The notes beneath the pieces were generated by a model. That model was not told the origin of the DNA and searched no databases. It worked only from the letters and a program-made list of their open reading frames with translations. Of a DNA stretch of 64,000 bases, positions 1-11,864 are shown piece by piece (position 1 is the stretch's first letter; every line of letters starts with the position of its first letter). Both the position numbers and the translations under genes were made by a program. Location: NCBI RefSeq assembly GCF_009730915.1, contig NC_052484.1:868001-932000 (forward strand), written 5' to 3'. The stretch is from Dioscorea cayenensis subsp. rotundata. Lineage: Eukaryota; Streptophyta; Magnoliopsida; Dioscoreales; Dioscoreaceae.

Positions 1-748
1 TTCTTCCCTCTTTTATTTATTTATCTAATTATTATTGCACATTGTTACAGTGAGGTAACAAACAAATTTTAGGCTTGGTGGTTATCTTCTCACTCTCTCT
101 CTGGGATTATTTAAATAGGTTCTCTTTCGTCACCTTTCTAAAAGCTAAAATAAGAAAAAGCTTGTAGTATTGAAGTTAATTAAATTCCCTCAATTTATGG
201 CACATTTATGTTAGTGCACTGAACTTAGTGCTCTAAAATTTAATTTCAAACTAGAAAGGGCATGCCATTATGTTCATCACTACATCTAAAGCATCACAGC
301 CTACTTTTTTCCTTGTGAGCTTTTTCTTAAGTTGGTTGCAAGTTGCAACTTGATGCTTTTTTTCTCTTCTGATTTATTTGGCCCACCACCAAACCCCACA
401 AACTCAAGTTCAATGGATCCCTCCAAATTAGCATAGATATAAATCAGTATTCGATGACTTGAAAATAGTACTGAAAAAGATACTCAAATCATGCAACTCA
501 TTCATGGCTAAGTGAATTTTTGCTTGCCTTACTTTACCAGGACTTGCTTGTAACCATATCAAAACAGTAAATTCAACTGTTAGGTTCACACTTCACAGTA
601 TTTGTGTTTGTAATTTGTGGTGGAATTTTAAATATTGATACAGTATCCAGACTTACTGCCAATCTGAAGGTAAGTCAAGAAACAACTGCAGTTACATCAT
701 GTCGATCAACACACTGGTGATTTGTGAGTTGTATGTATATAAATATAT
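1..748. other. AT-rich DNA, no gene seen
   Basis: No coding exon, RNA gene or repeat with clear ends was recognised. The stretch is AT-rich with many stops in all frames. Confidence 0.5.
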
Positions 749-982
749 GAGGATCAATTCTCTATGGACGTCCATAGATAAGAAGTTTATGAATATCCAT
801 TATCAATCGTTGGATCTCGAATCAACGGCTAATATTGATGAACATTAGTTATTACAGTAACACGTATAGTATCACTGTTGGAAACAATATTATACTGTTT
901 ATCAATGTCATGATCCAACGGCTGATAATTGGATATTTATAAATTTTTTTTATCTATGGACATCTATTAAGGATGTAAATTC
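749..982. mobile_element. MITE with about 75-bp inverted arms
   Basis: The left arm begins GAGGATCAATTC and contains CCATAGATAAG, AATATCC and CGTTGGATC. The right arm read on the opposite strand gives the same series of words (GTCCATAGATAA, AATATCC, CCGTTGGATC). The element sits between TA-rich runs, so a target duplication cannot be separated from the flanks. No coding capacity. Related arms occur at 6405, 33211 and 37361, which makes this one of a small local family. The superfamily is not certain. Confidence 0.7.
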
Positions 983-1325
983 TAAATATATATACAAATT
1001 TTGCTGAGATAAACAACTATATGTCCCACTAGAAATGATATTTTAAGTTTACCATAAGTAAACTTACATGCATTTAAAGACAATGGAAATAATTGAAGTT
1101 ACAACAAAGAGTTGCACATAATTGTCCCTCACTTGCAACCAAACTCTCCTTGAAGTTTGTGGCATGAGTTTAAATTTTTTGAGCCTGAAACTTTTGAGTC
1201 TGTGTGTTTCTTTCTTTTCTATTTTTGTTTTTTTATTGTATTTGTCCTCCAGTGCCAGTTAAGAGAGGGCCCTCTTATCATCCCAAAGGCTGCAAACATG
1301 CAATAAACTATGGGATCTTCAGATA

Positions 1326-1550
1326 GTGCTACTCATTTTCTGCTACTCTATCATTGAACTTGGTCAGATCTTTGGATCCTTTTACACAGTTCTACTTTTT
1401 ATTCTTCTTTTTATATCTAAGGTTCACTCTTCTTTTCAATTTAATGATGGGGTGGACTTGCTTGCCTATCCTGGTTTTCTACAACCCTTGTTTTGTTCTT
1501 TATTTTTATTTATACTATTACTGACTTGTCTGAAATGTTTTCATAGTTAG
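1326..1550 (+). other. Uncertain 74-codon open frame
   Basis: A short hydrophobic open frame in AT/T-rich DNA. It has no recognisable motif and no neighbouring exon. It is most likely chance, and the rest of 983-1970 holds nothing I can name. Confidence 0.1.
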
Positions 1551-1970
1551 TGGTGGGTTTTTTTAGTTTTTGAATATAGTTAACATGAGTGCATTTGATT
1601 GGAATTTCTCAGACTTAAACTCATCATTAGTTCTGTGAATAAATTTGTATGGCTTACCTCTTAACTTTACAACTTATTCATGGTACAACCAACCAAGATA
1701 TGTTATTTAGTTGCTGGACAAATCAAGAAGGTTAGATTACTTTCAAATGTTTGATTTATATTTTGTTAGTTTAATACAATAATTTTAGGTACAACATAGC
1801 TTTACTTTGAACTAGATACATCCTCCTCAAGAGAAATTTGCCACAAGATTATTCATTAAATTTTCTTGACAAGAGAAAGTATTGGTGGCATCTTTATATG
1901 GTTTAATGTTATTTGTATGAGATAGGTTTATTGTGGTCAATTTTATTTTATTTTATGTTTTTAGTTTTGA

Positions 1971-2189
1971 GGCTTTTTTTTTAAAAATAATGCAATTTTA
2001 TTATTTAATTACAAAAATAAGTATATTTTAAATTATTATGAATTCAGGTAAAACAGGAAGTGTGATCCCGGTTTTCTTAAATTTAATTAAAATCAGGATC
2101 TCACTTCCTGTTACCTAAATTCGTAAATAATTTAAAATATATTTATTTTTGCAATTAAATAAAAAAAATTGCATTATTTAAAAAGAACC
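1971..2189. mobile_element. Mutator-like foldback MITE with 9-bp target duplication
   Basis: The element is 219 bp and is almost wholly an inverted repeat with arms of about 95 bp. Both ends run inward through AATAATGCAATTTT, then AAATTATT, then ACAGGAAGTG. It is flanked by a perfect direct repeat TAGTTTTGA at 1962-1970 and 2190-2198. A 9-bp duplication with long terminal inverted repeats is typical of non-autonomous Mutator-like elements. It would fold into a near-perfect hairpin if transcribed. Confidence 0.85.
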
Positions 2190-2429
2190 TAGTTTTGAAG
2201 TGCATGAATTTAATCTTTTTATTATTTTTATTATTATTAACATGGATTGACAAATATGTACTCATATTAGGCCACATCATTTAGGATGTTGGAAATACTA
2301 TTTTTTTTATTTGTTCTAAGATAAACGATAATTTAAATTTCAAGGATTAGTGAGCTCACTAGCTGTTTTAATCTTAAACAATTTTTTTTAAAAAAAAAAT
2401 GGTTTAGAAAATAATAATAATAATAATAA

Positions 2430-4673
2430 GGGAAAATTATCGCTTACCCCTCAGAATTTCTAAAAACTTCCCAAATGTCCTCATGAGTTTTGTATACCCT
2501 CAAACAACCCTTTCTTTATTGTTTCACTCTTTTTACCCCTCGTACATGGAAATTTCATCATCAGCTCTTAAACCTTTTCAGATATATTTTTCATTTTTTC
2601 AGATTCCTTTTTTCACTGACTCATTTCTAAACAGTAGAGTCTCATAAACATAGAACTCATTTCTAAACAGAAACCCTATTTTTAAACATAAAACTCATTT
2701 TTAAACAAAAACATTAATATTTAAACAGAAAAACAAATATTTACGTGATAAATTAATCCTGGATATAAAAACCAATTAATCTTTGCCACTCGTACATATT
2801 TAAATAGAAACAACGATATTTAAACACTTTTTAAACGTAAACGCAAATATATTAAATGTAAACATCGATAGTTAAACAAAGACAAACAAGATATAAATGT
2901 AGAACTCATTTCTTAAAATGCAGAGCTTATTTTTTTAAACAAAGACCTCATTTTTAAATGTAAAACCCCATCGAGTGAGGGACATCGAGCATCTCATCGT
3001 CAGCGATCTCGCGCGAACGCTTGAGTGCCGAGCCCGCATCCCGGCGAGCGATCTCGAGCGTGGCATGCCGTGGGGTCTTAAAGGAGAAATCTTTATCAAG
3101 GCTGGCGATCCGGTCAGCGACGCTCTCTGCCATCTGGAGCGGGTGAGGTCTCTACGGCGACGCTCTGACAAGACTGGCCGAACTCGAATCCAACCATTCT
3201 CGATCATGGAGACCGCAACATGGATAGAAGAATAGGGTTAGGGTTAGGATCATTCCCGGGCTCGATCCATGGTGCTTAAGCTCGCGATGTGAACTGAGGG
3301 AGGAAGCTGCGGCCGATGAGGGTCTCGATCTCGCCTGCCTCGCCTTCATCTTCATCGCCTTTCCCCGCCGTCGACCCTCATCTCTTTTCATCTTCTTCGC
3401 CGCCGACTCGGGAAGACCGCGATGCTCCTCGTCACGAGTCGAAGGCATCGAAAGGTTGCACTGTGACATATTTAAATAGAAACAACGATATTTAAGTATT
3501 TTTTAAACGTAAACGCAATATATTAAATGTAAACATCGATAGTTAAACAAAAGACAAACAAGCATATAAACGGAGAACTCATTTCTTAAACGTAGAGTCT
3601 TATTTTTTTAAACAGAGACCCTCACTGAGTAGGGACATCGAGTATCTCATCGTCACGATCTCGCCTAACGCTGAGTGCCGAGCTCCGCATCCGGCGAGCG
3701 ATCTCGGCTACGGCCTCGCGCATGGGTCTTAAAGGAGAAATCTTTATCTGCTGGCGATCCGGCTACGGACGCTCCCTGACGGCCGGAGTGGTGAGGTCTT
3801 CTGCTGCGACGCTCTGACAAGACTCGGCCGAACTCGAATCTAACTATTCTCGATCAGCGTGAGACCGCAATACATGGATAGCAATAGGGTTAGGTTAGGG
3901 ATCATTCCGGGTTCGATCCATGCGCCTAAGCTCATGCGACAGAACTGAGGGAGGAAGCTGGGCGCGACGAGGGTTCGATCTCGCCGCCTTCGCTTTCGCC
4001 TTCATCTTCTTCCCTCGTCAGCTCGACCTCATCTCTTTTCATCTTCTTCGCCGCTGATCTCTGGAAGACCGTGATGCCTCGTCAGCCGAAAGCAAAGTGC
4101 ATCGAAAGGTCAGTACTTTTTCTCCCGAACATGAAATCCCATTTTTCATGCAACGCGATCTGCGATTGTGAGCCCAGATGCTTTTGTCTCACCCAGCAAA
4201 TCCAATCAGCAATAAAGAGATTTTCAGAAGTGATAAATACACCACAAAAACTCATTTCTTAAATGAGACCTCATTTTTAAACAAAACCCTCATTTCTCAA
4301 ACAGAAAACTCATTTCTTAAAACAAAAAACTCAATTTTTAAACAAAAAACTCATTTTTTTAAATAGAAACTCATTTTTAAATGTAACCTCATACCTCTAT
4401 ATTTTTAAATAGGTCTTCATTTTTTCAAATAAACTCATCAGACTCTAAGGGCATTATAGTCAAACCCTCACACACTTGCCATAACTTCCCACGCAAAGGG
4501 ACAATTTCTTCCAAAAATTCCAAATTAACTCTATCAATCACTATTGGGATGTTTGGGGGTTTAAAAAAATCATCAGATTCAAAAAGTGAAGTGGGTTTTT
4601 GAGAGTGCAAAAACTAATCGGAGCTTTTTGATAATATCGTAAAACTTATGCAGGTGTTTTTTATAATTTCCAC
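2430..4673. mobile_element. Candidate non-autonomous DNA transposon, about 2.2 kb
   Basis: The left end GGGAAAATTAT and the right end ATAATTTCCAC form an imperfect 11-bp terminal inverted repeat. Both sides abut (AAT)n, so a 9-bp target duplication could be hidden in the microsatellite. The interior alternates AT-rich stretches with repeated 'ACTCATTTTTAAAC' words and two GC-rich blocks. No transposase was found. The short ends resemble Mutator-like elements, and a Pack-type element carrying foreign GC-rich DNA is possible but unproven. Confidence 0.45.
2794..4115. repeat. Tandem duplication, unit about 673 bp, GC-rich core
   Basis: The word ACATATTTAAATAGAAACAA starts at 2794 and again at 3467. 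Each is followed by the same AT-rich lead and then a GC-rich block of about 500 bp (about 2975-3466 and 3630-4115). The blocks share phrases such as GTGCCGAGC, CTTAAAGGAGAAATCTTTAT and TCTTTTCATCTTCTTCGCCG. The second copy carries many 1-5-base losses, so any original reading frame is gone. Open frames across the first block (2935-3469) are not conserved in the second and are not called as genes. A (TTAGGG)-like run lies at about 3234-3248. Confidence 0.75.
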
Positions 4674-5421
4674 TAATAATAATAATAATAATGATAATAC
4701 TAATAACAGTACGGGTAAATTATTTGTAGGCCATTGGCCGCACGTACGGCTTTAATATTTAAATTATATTAATTATTGGTTTCTAATTTCTTTTTGTATT
4801 TTTATGGGGTTGGGCCCAAATGAATCAGCACGTTGGTCTCTGTGCCACACTGCTTCGAACTCATACCATTACTATAATAACCATAATAATTAATTAATAA
4901 TTAATATTAATAATATTAATAATATTAATAAATTATTATTAAGAAACTTTTAAAAGTGTAAGGGCTTGGTAAAGTTCTTTTTGGAGGGAAACTTGGACGC
5001 GGCGCCCGTCTCGGCGGGAAAGGCATGTTTTGGCGGGAAACATTTTGGCGGGAATTATTGTTATTTTATTATTTTTTTTAAAAGTGGGTCCCTTGAATTT
5101 GGGGTAATTGAATTTTAACATGTTTGATTAAGGATTATTTATTAGGAAATAAAAGTTGTAAAAAAAGGTAAATATAGAAATTTTAATAGTGAATTAAACA
5201 GGTATAAAATTTAAAAAAAATGTTTTATTGTTTCATAGGATGTTTATTAAGCTTATTTTGTTTCTCAATTTATTCTAATTTAATTATTATTAAATGAAAG
5301 TTTTTGCCGTTGTCTAAAGTGTATTTTAGTGTGTAACCATGTCAAATGACACAGAAAATAATCAAATTTAAACTTATTATCAAATTTAAACTTATTATCT
5401 TCGACCCGAGTTTATTAGTTG

Positions 5422-5457
<36 letters not shown>

Positions 5458-6404
5458 ACTAGTGGGATTAGCCTAATAAATTTAAATTTTTATGTATATA
5501 AAAAATATCATTTGAAAGAAATATACGTTTTTATAGGATTATTGGTATTTCACCCCAAAAAAAAACTGGTACGTAAAAATTTAAAAAAATTTAATATATA
5601 TGTTTTTCGTTTTATTAGATAAAAAACGAAATATTCTGTAAATTTATAAAATTATATGAATAAATTTTTCATTAAATATTGGGACTGAACCAAGCTAATG
5701 AAAATGTATACTTGTTTAGACATAGGCCCAACCAACATATGCCTTAAATTGTATGTACGGAATAAATAAATTTATTCTTATTCTTGTTTTTTATCAAAGA
5801 TAAAAATTGCTTCAATAAAACTCCTCCGGGATCTTATAATTGTATGCTGCCTTTGTCGGTTCAATTAAATGAAATGAACATTGAATTGTGTGAGTGTTTT
5901 TCTATCAATGGTTTATATCACATTGAAGGAATGAATTCAAAGTTGTAGGAAATTATTGAACATCGGCATTCTCTTATTTGTATATCTTGATAAATGTTTC
6001 ATGAAATAAGGTTTGATATTGAATATTTTCTGATTGGTGTTTTTTTAGATATACAAAAATTTGAGTTTTTGAAATCATTTATTTTAGAAATTTACACTTT
6101 TACCCTTTGGTGAATTGTGGTGGGTTTTATTTTTATATATTTTTTATTATCTTATATAGAGACTAGAGAGAGTATGTATACATTTTGGTCATAATTTTTT
6201 TTTAATATGAAATCCCATGTGTAAGCACCTTTAGAGCTAGGGTAAAATTAAAACTTAACGTTTCACAAATTATTTTTATTATATGAAAACTACCATTATT
6301 ATTTTATGTTAGAAATAATCAAATATACACAGTTATTTATTTTGGTCTGACATTGTACTAAATTCTTTAATCTCAATGGGATATATATATATATATATAT
6401 ATAT
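4674..6404. other. AT-rich spacer
   Basis: Apart from the GC-rich cluster at 5011-5055 there is only AT-rich DNA, with a (TA)n run at about 5431-5456. No gene was recognised. Confidence 0.5.
5011..5055 (+). promoter_or_regulatory. Triple E2F-like site cluster
   Basis: Three copies of GGCGGGAA occur within 45 bp: TCGGCGGGAAA at 5011, TTTTGGCGGGAAA at about 5028 and TTTTGGCGGGAA at about 5044. They fit the E2F consensus TTTSSCGS. A further GC-rich word (GACGCGGCGCCCG) lies just upstream. No gene starts nearby; the closest is the KRP gene about 4.1 kb downstream. The cluster may be a relic promoter, a transposon-borne set of E2F sites, or chance. Binding is an inference. Confidence 0.35.
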
Positions 6405-6664
6405 GAGGATCGGTATTATAGAAACATCCCTATATTTTAAATCTAGAGACGTTTATAGTAACTGTTGGATGATAATCCGACGACTACTATCATCCTAAAC
6501 AGTGCAAAACACGATCTACAGCGTCCTGCAGTAATCGTAAACAGTAAAAAAAAAATTTACAGTATTTACATAAACAAACAACCGTTGGATGATGATCCAA
6601 TAGTTGTAAAAAAGAACGTTTTTAAAGAACAGTAATCTAGTGACATGGTAGATTACCATTTTCC
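6405..6664. mobile_element. MITE related to the one at 749
   Basis: Begins GAGGATCGG after a (TA)n run and ends ATTTTCC before another. Inner arms share TGTTGGATGATAATCC on the left with a match read backwards from the right (GGATGATGATCCAA on the + strand). No coding capacity. The insertion inside TA dinucleotides hides any duplication. Confidence 0.6.
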
Positions 6665-7097
6665 TATATATATATATATATACAACTTATGAATTGCATG
6701 GTTGTTTATTGGTACTGACTTCAAAGCAGAATCTTATATAATTTTTTTTTATTCCCATGTCATCTTGTATAAATAAGATCTCCAAACATAGTATTTGGAT
6801 GACATCAAGGAGGGTTATATATATATATGGAATTATTTTGTTTTTTTTTATTAAAATGGATGAACACAAATGCATTAAAATAGAAAAAAAAAATGCAAGC
6901 ATAAAAAGAATGAAATGAAAAAAATATTCTTATTTAATCATATTGATTTTATTATTTAATTACTTTGAATTTATATTTTTAAATTATTTATATATAAAAA
7001 AGTAAATTTTACTTTAATGAATTATTTTTTTAATAATTATGAACAAATCATTAGATTAAATTTTTAATTTCCGAGTTAAAATAAAATACTAACTCTC

Positions 7098-7350
7098 AGG
7101 AACCTGTGAGCTAACCCAACGGTAATTACTCGTGGTCGTAATTGAGAGATCGTGAGTTTGAATCTCTCGTATTACAAATCATGTTTAGGGTCTTTTGTAA
7201 GAGTTTTATGTGAGAAGTATTTTTCGTTCTCTTCTCCAAAGTTGCATGGATGAAGGTTATTTTTAGAAGATCAGTCAAGTCACTGTAATTGATATATTTC
7301 TGTACTCATTTGTCTTCTGCTTTATCATATGTTGATTTTGTCAAAAAAAA
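7098..7350 (+). mobile_element. tRNA-derived SINE
   Basis: The head holds an A-box-like GTGAGCTAACCCAACGG and a B-box-like GAGTTTGAATCTCTC about 45 bp further on, as in RNA polymerase III promoters of tRNA-derived SINEs. The 3' end is TTTTGTC plus an A tail. Direct repeats AAATACTAACTCTC (7084-7097) and AAATACTAACTATC (7351-7364) flank it, differing at one base. About 253 bp long. Confidence 0.8.
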
Positions 7351-7532
7351 AAATACTAACTATCCCAAAGAGTGAAGTACTAACTATTGTGGAGTCAAAG
7401 ATGAGTCTAACTATCATGAAATCAGTCATCTGAATCGATAGTTTGACTGCTTTTCGCTTTATCATATGTCAATTTTGTCAAAAAAAAATACTAACTCTCC
7501 CAAAGAGTGAAGTACTAACTATTGTGGAGTCA
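7318..7532 (+). repeat. Local duplication of the SINE tail and its flank
   Basis: The segment from GCTTTATCATATG through the A tail, the target duplication and the flank CCAAAGAGTGAAGTACTAAC occurs at about 7319-7398 and again at about 7456-7532. The second copy has the tail without a SINE head, so it arose by duplication and not by a second insertion. Confidence 0.75.
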
Positions 7533-7551
7533 GTGTGTATATTCTAAAATT

Positions 7552-7592
<41 letters not shown>

Positions 7593-7671
7593 GCATATAA
7601 TGAGCTTATTCTAGTTTTGTTATTCATATTCCAACAAGCTCTCATTGGTTTTTTTTGCCCTAAGAATTGTA

Positions 7672-7706
<35 letters not shown>

Positions 7707-9184
7707 AATGGATACATAGTATTTTCAGAGAAAGAGAGGGGTGAGATAGAAAAAAGTCAAGGCAGCTTTTCCACCTGTCCATTTCCAAAGAGCATCCAAT
7801 GCCTTCTAAATAAACTTGGCTTTAAATTTCTCATTCCTCTTCATCTCTCCAATTTCTCATGATATTTTTGTACCACTTCATTTTATCCAATAGTTGACCA
7901 ACCAAATCACATGATTATTGATTCAGTTTATTTCATTCCAAATAACATCATCACTCAATCAAAATAATTCCCATCCATTGTATCAATTATGTTTTATTAA
8001 TTGAATAAATTATAATTTATTAAAAAAACATTAAACAAAATACAAAAAAAGAAAAAGTGGAGTGAAAATAATTAACAAGATGAACATAAAAAAAATATTA
8101 AATATTGGATTTTAAAAAGATCACCTCCCAGTAATAAAATTAGAATAGCTTTAGTGAAAAATCAGCCAGTCATCAAGACAAGAGCATGATCATAAGTGGT
8201 TTTTTCATTTTCTGCATTCATTTATAAAAACTGAATATTTCTTTCTATAGTAGCGGAAGAATTCTTTAATTTTATTTTTTTCTTTTTTATTATTAGAAGC
8301 TAAAAAATCTAATCATTATATTATTTTTTATAAAGTGTCCGAGATTTATATCTTGTAAATAATATTTTAATTTAATTCTCTCTCAAATTTGTGTGTATCA
8401 TTTACCTTCTTACAAAGCTTTCAATGATTTATCCCAAACTAATTTCAAATTTTGTGACCCTATAGAAAATTAGTGTATAGAAAATAAATAAAATCAAACA
8501 AAATCCAAATATTTTTCAAATTATTATTTTCTAATAAAGTTGTTTAATTCAATTTCTCAAAATCCCACATAAATAACAAAAAAAAAAAAATTCACAAAAT
8601 CCATTGTAAAAAAACACACACACAACAAAATAACTTGACTTCTTAATATCAGATTTTTTACATAAAACTATCAAAACTTAACGCAAAACGAAAACAATAT
8701 ATTATTAACCTTACAAATACGCTCCACATCAGTACCTATCATTAATTTAATCCGTAAATAAAAATATTTATCATTTAATATATTAAAAAAAAAACAACAA
8801 CAACAAACATTAAATAATTAACTTTCACTCATCCCATCACCCAAATAAAATTTATTCCCCAAAAATATCATCCTTTTTTTTTCACACATTTAACAACCTT
8901 TTATACTATATTATATTTATATATATATATATTTATTTATTTCTCTACAAATACCATCTCTCTCTCTATATCTATATCTATATATATATATATATATATC
9001 TCTTGTTCTCATTGTTACATCATAGAGCACTCCTTCTCATTCTCTCTTCCTCTCTTTGTTTTTCCCTCCACTTTTCCCTCCCTTATTCCTTCTTCCCTTA
9101 TCCCATTCCCAACCCCTTCTTATACCGGAATATCCCTCCCAACCCTTATTCCATTCCCACAAAACCCGGAATCACAGGGGCATT
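7533..9184 (+). promoter_or_regulatory. Upstream region of the KRP gene
   Basis: Holds (CA)n/(TA)n at about 7552-7591, a GAGAGT repeat at about 7673-7708, AT-rich DNA and a (TA)n run at about 8975-8998. The last 180 bp before the ATG are pyrimidine-rich and are probably the 5' leader. No TATA box can be chosen with confidence amid so many TA runs. Confidence 0.4.
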
Positions 9185-9579
9185 ATGGGAAAATACATGA
9201 AGAAAACCAAGATGATCACCGGCGAGGTCTCCGTCATGGATCTCGCCGCCCATCAATCCCTCCTCGGCGTTCGCACTCGTGCTCGCACTCTCGCTCTTCA
9301 GCGCCTCCAGAAGCCCCCATTGCCGGAGGAACTGGAGGAAGAGGAGGAAGAGGAGGAGGGTGAAGCACCCTCGGCCTCGTCTTACCTCCAGCTCCGTAGC
9401 CGCCGGCTTGAGAAACCTAAACCTAAAGATTCAAACCCTAACCCTAGGTCCAGGTCGAATTCGGGGTCTACTGAGTCTGCTAGAAGTTGCCGGGATGATC
9501 CTTCGCTTGACCCTGAGGCCAACGTTGAGGTCTCGTTTGGAGACAATGTTTTTGATGCCGAGGCGAGGGATAGGTGTGT

Positions 9580-9616
<37 letters not shown>

Positions 9617-11864
9617 GGATTAGGGCTTTGTTGGTGGTTCTCGGACGATGGGTTTCTGGAGAACTTTCAAAGATGCGATTTTTAGGGCTTGTTCAATGTT
9701 AAAAGTTGTAGTTTTTAATGTTTTTTATGATGGTTTGGTGCTTTTCTTGAATTGCTAAAAGTTGAGTGGGGTTTTTTTTTTAAGCAAAAAAATTGGATTT
9801 TTGGATTTTCCATTGCTTCCATTATGTTTTTAGTTTGCTATGCTTGAAGATTTAGCATTTGCTTGTATTGTGTTTATGATTTTTTTTTTTTCATTTTGGT
9901 TTCATGGATGTTATCAGTCAGTCTATTATTTGCTCTAGTTCTTTGTTTGTTCTTAGACTCTTGAGGATGTAGTAGTTGTTGTACTTCTTCCCATTTTGTT
10001 TTTTTTTGTTTGTTTTTCATTTTTTTTTTTGGGCTGGAAATTAAGCATTTATCTGTGTGCTTTGCTTTGTGTTTATATTTGGATTTTTCCTGTTTCTAAA
10101 AAAAAAGAGAACTTTGATCTTTCTTTGTTGTTGTGACTTTTGGTGGCCTTCTTTTCATGGGTTGTTACTTGTGTTTGCCCTTTTTTACTTCTCCAGGCTG
10201 TTTGCATTGCAAGATCTCTTTAATATGTTGGGCCACTTCTTTGCTTGAAATGTTTGATTTTCTATCTGTCTTGCTGAACTTTGAATGCTGTTTGAATATA
10301 AAATTTCTTTCATTGACTCCTTTCATTGTCACTTGTTTTGTTTCTCTCTCTCCTGCTTCTGCAACAAGAGTACTACTGCATCCTTCCCCATGTTTACAAA
10401 ATTATTCAGTTTCCTTGCTAGTTCTCTTGCTGTTTACCAAAGGCCTCTCCTCCATTGATGTTCATTTATGTCTTGAAAGCATATTGTCTTCACAAACAAG
10501 TGTTGTGTGATGCTTTTATATAATTTTTGCTTAGTAGAATGCTATAAACTAATCAAAACCTTGACATTGTAACTTCTATAGTGACGCAAGCAATAGAGAC
10601 TTGTGATGCTGATTCATTAATTTAGCAGACTGCTAGGTTTTCTATCATGCTTCTTTCTTTGGCTTGAAAATCATATAGGGACCATTTGTTGCTTGCAGCC
10701 TTTTGAATATTGTCAGACTGTATTTTCAACATGTTATACACTTAAACCTTAGCAAACAAAGGTGGGCATGACCTATTGTTTTTGAGGGAGTTGCTATCAA
10801 AGTGCAAGGGTTGCTGATAGTGAAGGTGGGCATGACCTTTTTTTTTTATTTTTTTGATGGAGATGCTAGTAAAGTGCAAGTGTTGCTGATGGTGATGGCC
10901 ATGATGTCTATCTCATTAAACTGGTTTAATGGTGGATATGGACCATTTTTTTTCCTTGTCATTGTGTCCGGAAGTCATTTTTTTGGTCCACTCTTTTAGC
11001 ATTGTTTGATCTGAATTTTATTGCCTGCCGTGTGACCGAGGGTAATGGACCATGATTTGGCCGGGGACTCTGGCAACTAGGTTTTTTGATTCTTATGGTT
11101 ATTAATGGAGTACTTTTTATTTTATGTCAAATGTTGGTATTTGGTTAGTCATTTCATTTCTAAGTTGCTGCATTTTGCTGCTTTATTTTTTTAAAAGCAC
11201 ACATATTGAAGGAAAAAAAAAGGTTGTGCTGTAAGTTGTCCTCTCTAAGTAATTTTTAAGATTCACCATCAGATTCGAAGTCATTCTATGTCACTTCCCA
11301 TTTTTTTCTTTAGCTTTTTAGTTTTGTTTTGAACTTTTATTTCTTTTTATGATGTGATATATCTTTCCAGGAAACCATTGTATCTGGTTTTAGTCACTCT
11401 AGAAAATTATTTTCCTGTGATTAAATATGATGCAAAGATGGACTGGATTTGTTTGCAGGACTGTGAGGGAAACAACACCGTGCAGTATGATAAGGAATTC
11501 TGAATCGATAAGGACGCCTGGCTCGACTACCAGACCCACCAATTCAACTGCATCCAGCAGGAGGATGCAAAGTTGGATGCACTCAAACATCCCCAACATC
11601 CCATGAGATGGAAGAGTTTTTTTCTGGTGCAGAGCAAATGCAGCAGAGGATGTTTGCTGAAAAGTATGTACCCTTTAGTCCTTCAAATGTTTCTTTCCTA
11701 CTAGCTCACATTAGGACATCATTAAGTAGAACTACAAGGATAAAAATCTGTATGTCTTCATTCTTGAATGCAAACTTAAAACTCACAATTGCAGGTATAA
11801 CTTCGATCCCGTCAATGATATTCCACTTCCCGGCCGCTATGAATGGGTGAAATTAGACTACTAA
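9185..11864 (+). CDS. KRP-type cyclin-dependent kinase inhibitor (frame broken by one base)
   Basis: Nuclear inhibitor of CDK-cyclin complexes, ICK/KRP family. Exons are 9185-9573, 11459-11663 and 11795-11864, all GT-AG. The start MGKYMKKTK is typical of the KRP3/4/5 group. Seen in order: [13 protein letters not shown] (residues 28-40), an acidic run, the family motif [11 protein letters not shown] (67-77), RETTPCS at the start of exon 2, and the C-terminal CDK/cyclin-binding region [11 protein letters not shown] to [12 protein letters not shown]. That C-terminal region lies in a frame one base off from the rest: removing one base near 11591-11596 gives an intact protein of 220 residues and correct splice phase. 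As written, the frame stops at 11604-11606 after 178 residues and loses the binding domain. The extra base is more likely a sequence error than a real defect. A (CT)n run lies a few bases after the exon 1 donor. Confidence 0.88.
9583..9613 (+). repeat. (CT)n microsatellite in KRP intron 1
   Basis: About 14 CT units begin roughly ten bases after the exon 1 donor. The rest of the 1,885-bp intron is T-rich and unremarkable. Confidence 0.9.

Noticed and set aside
2935-3469. Overlapping open frames of 86-105 codons on both strands in the GC-rich block
   Set aside because: They arise from composition, are not kept in the duplicate copy, and show no family motif.
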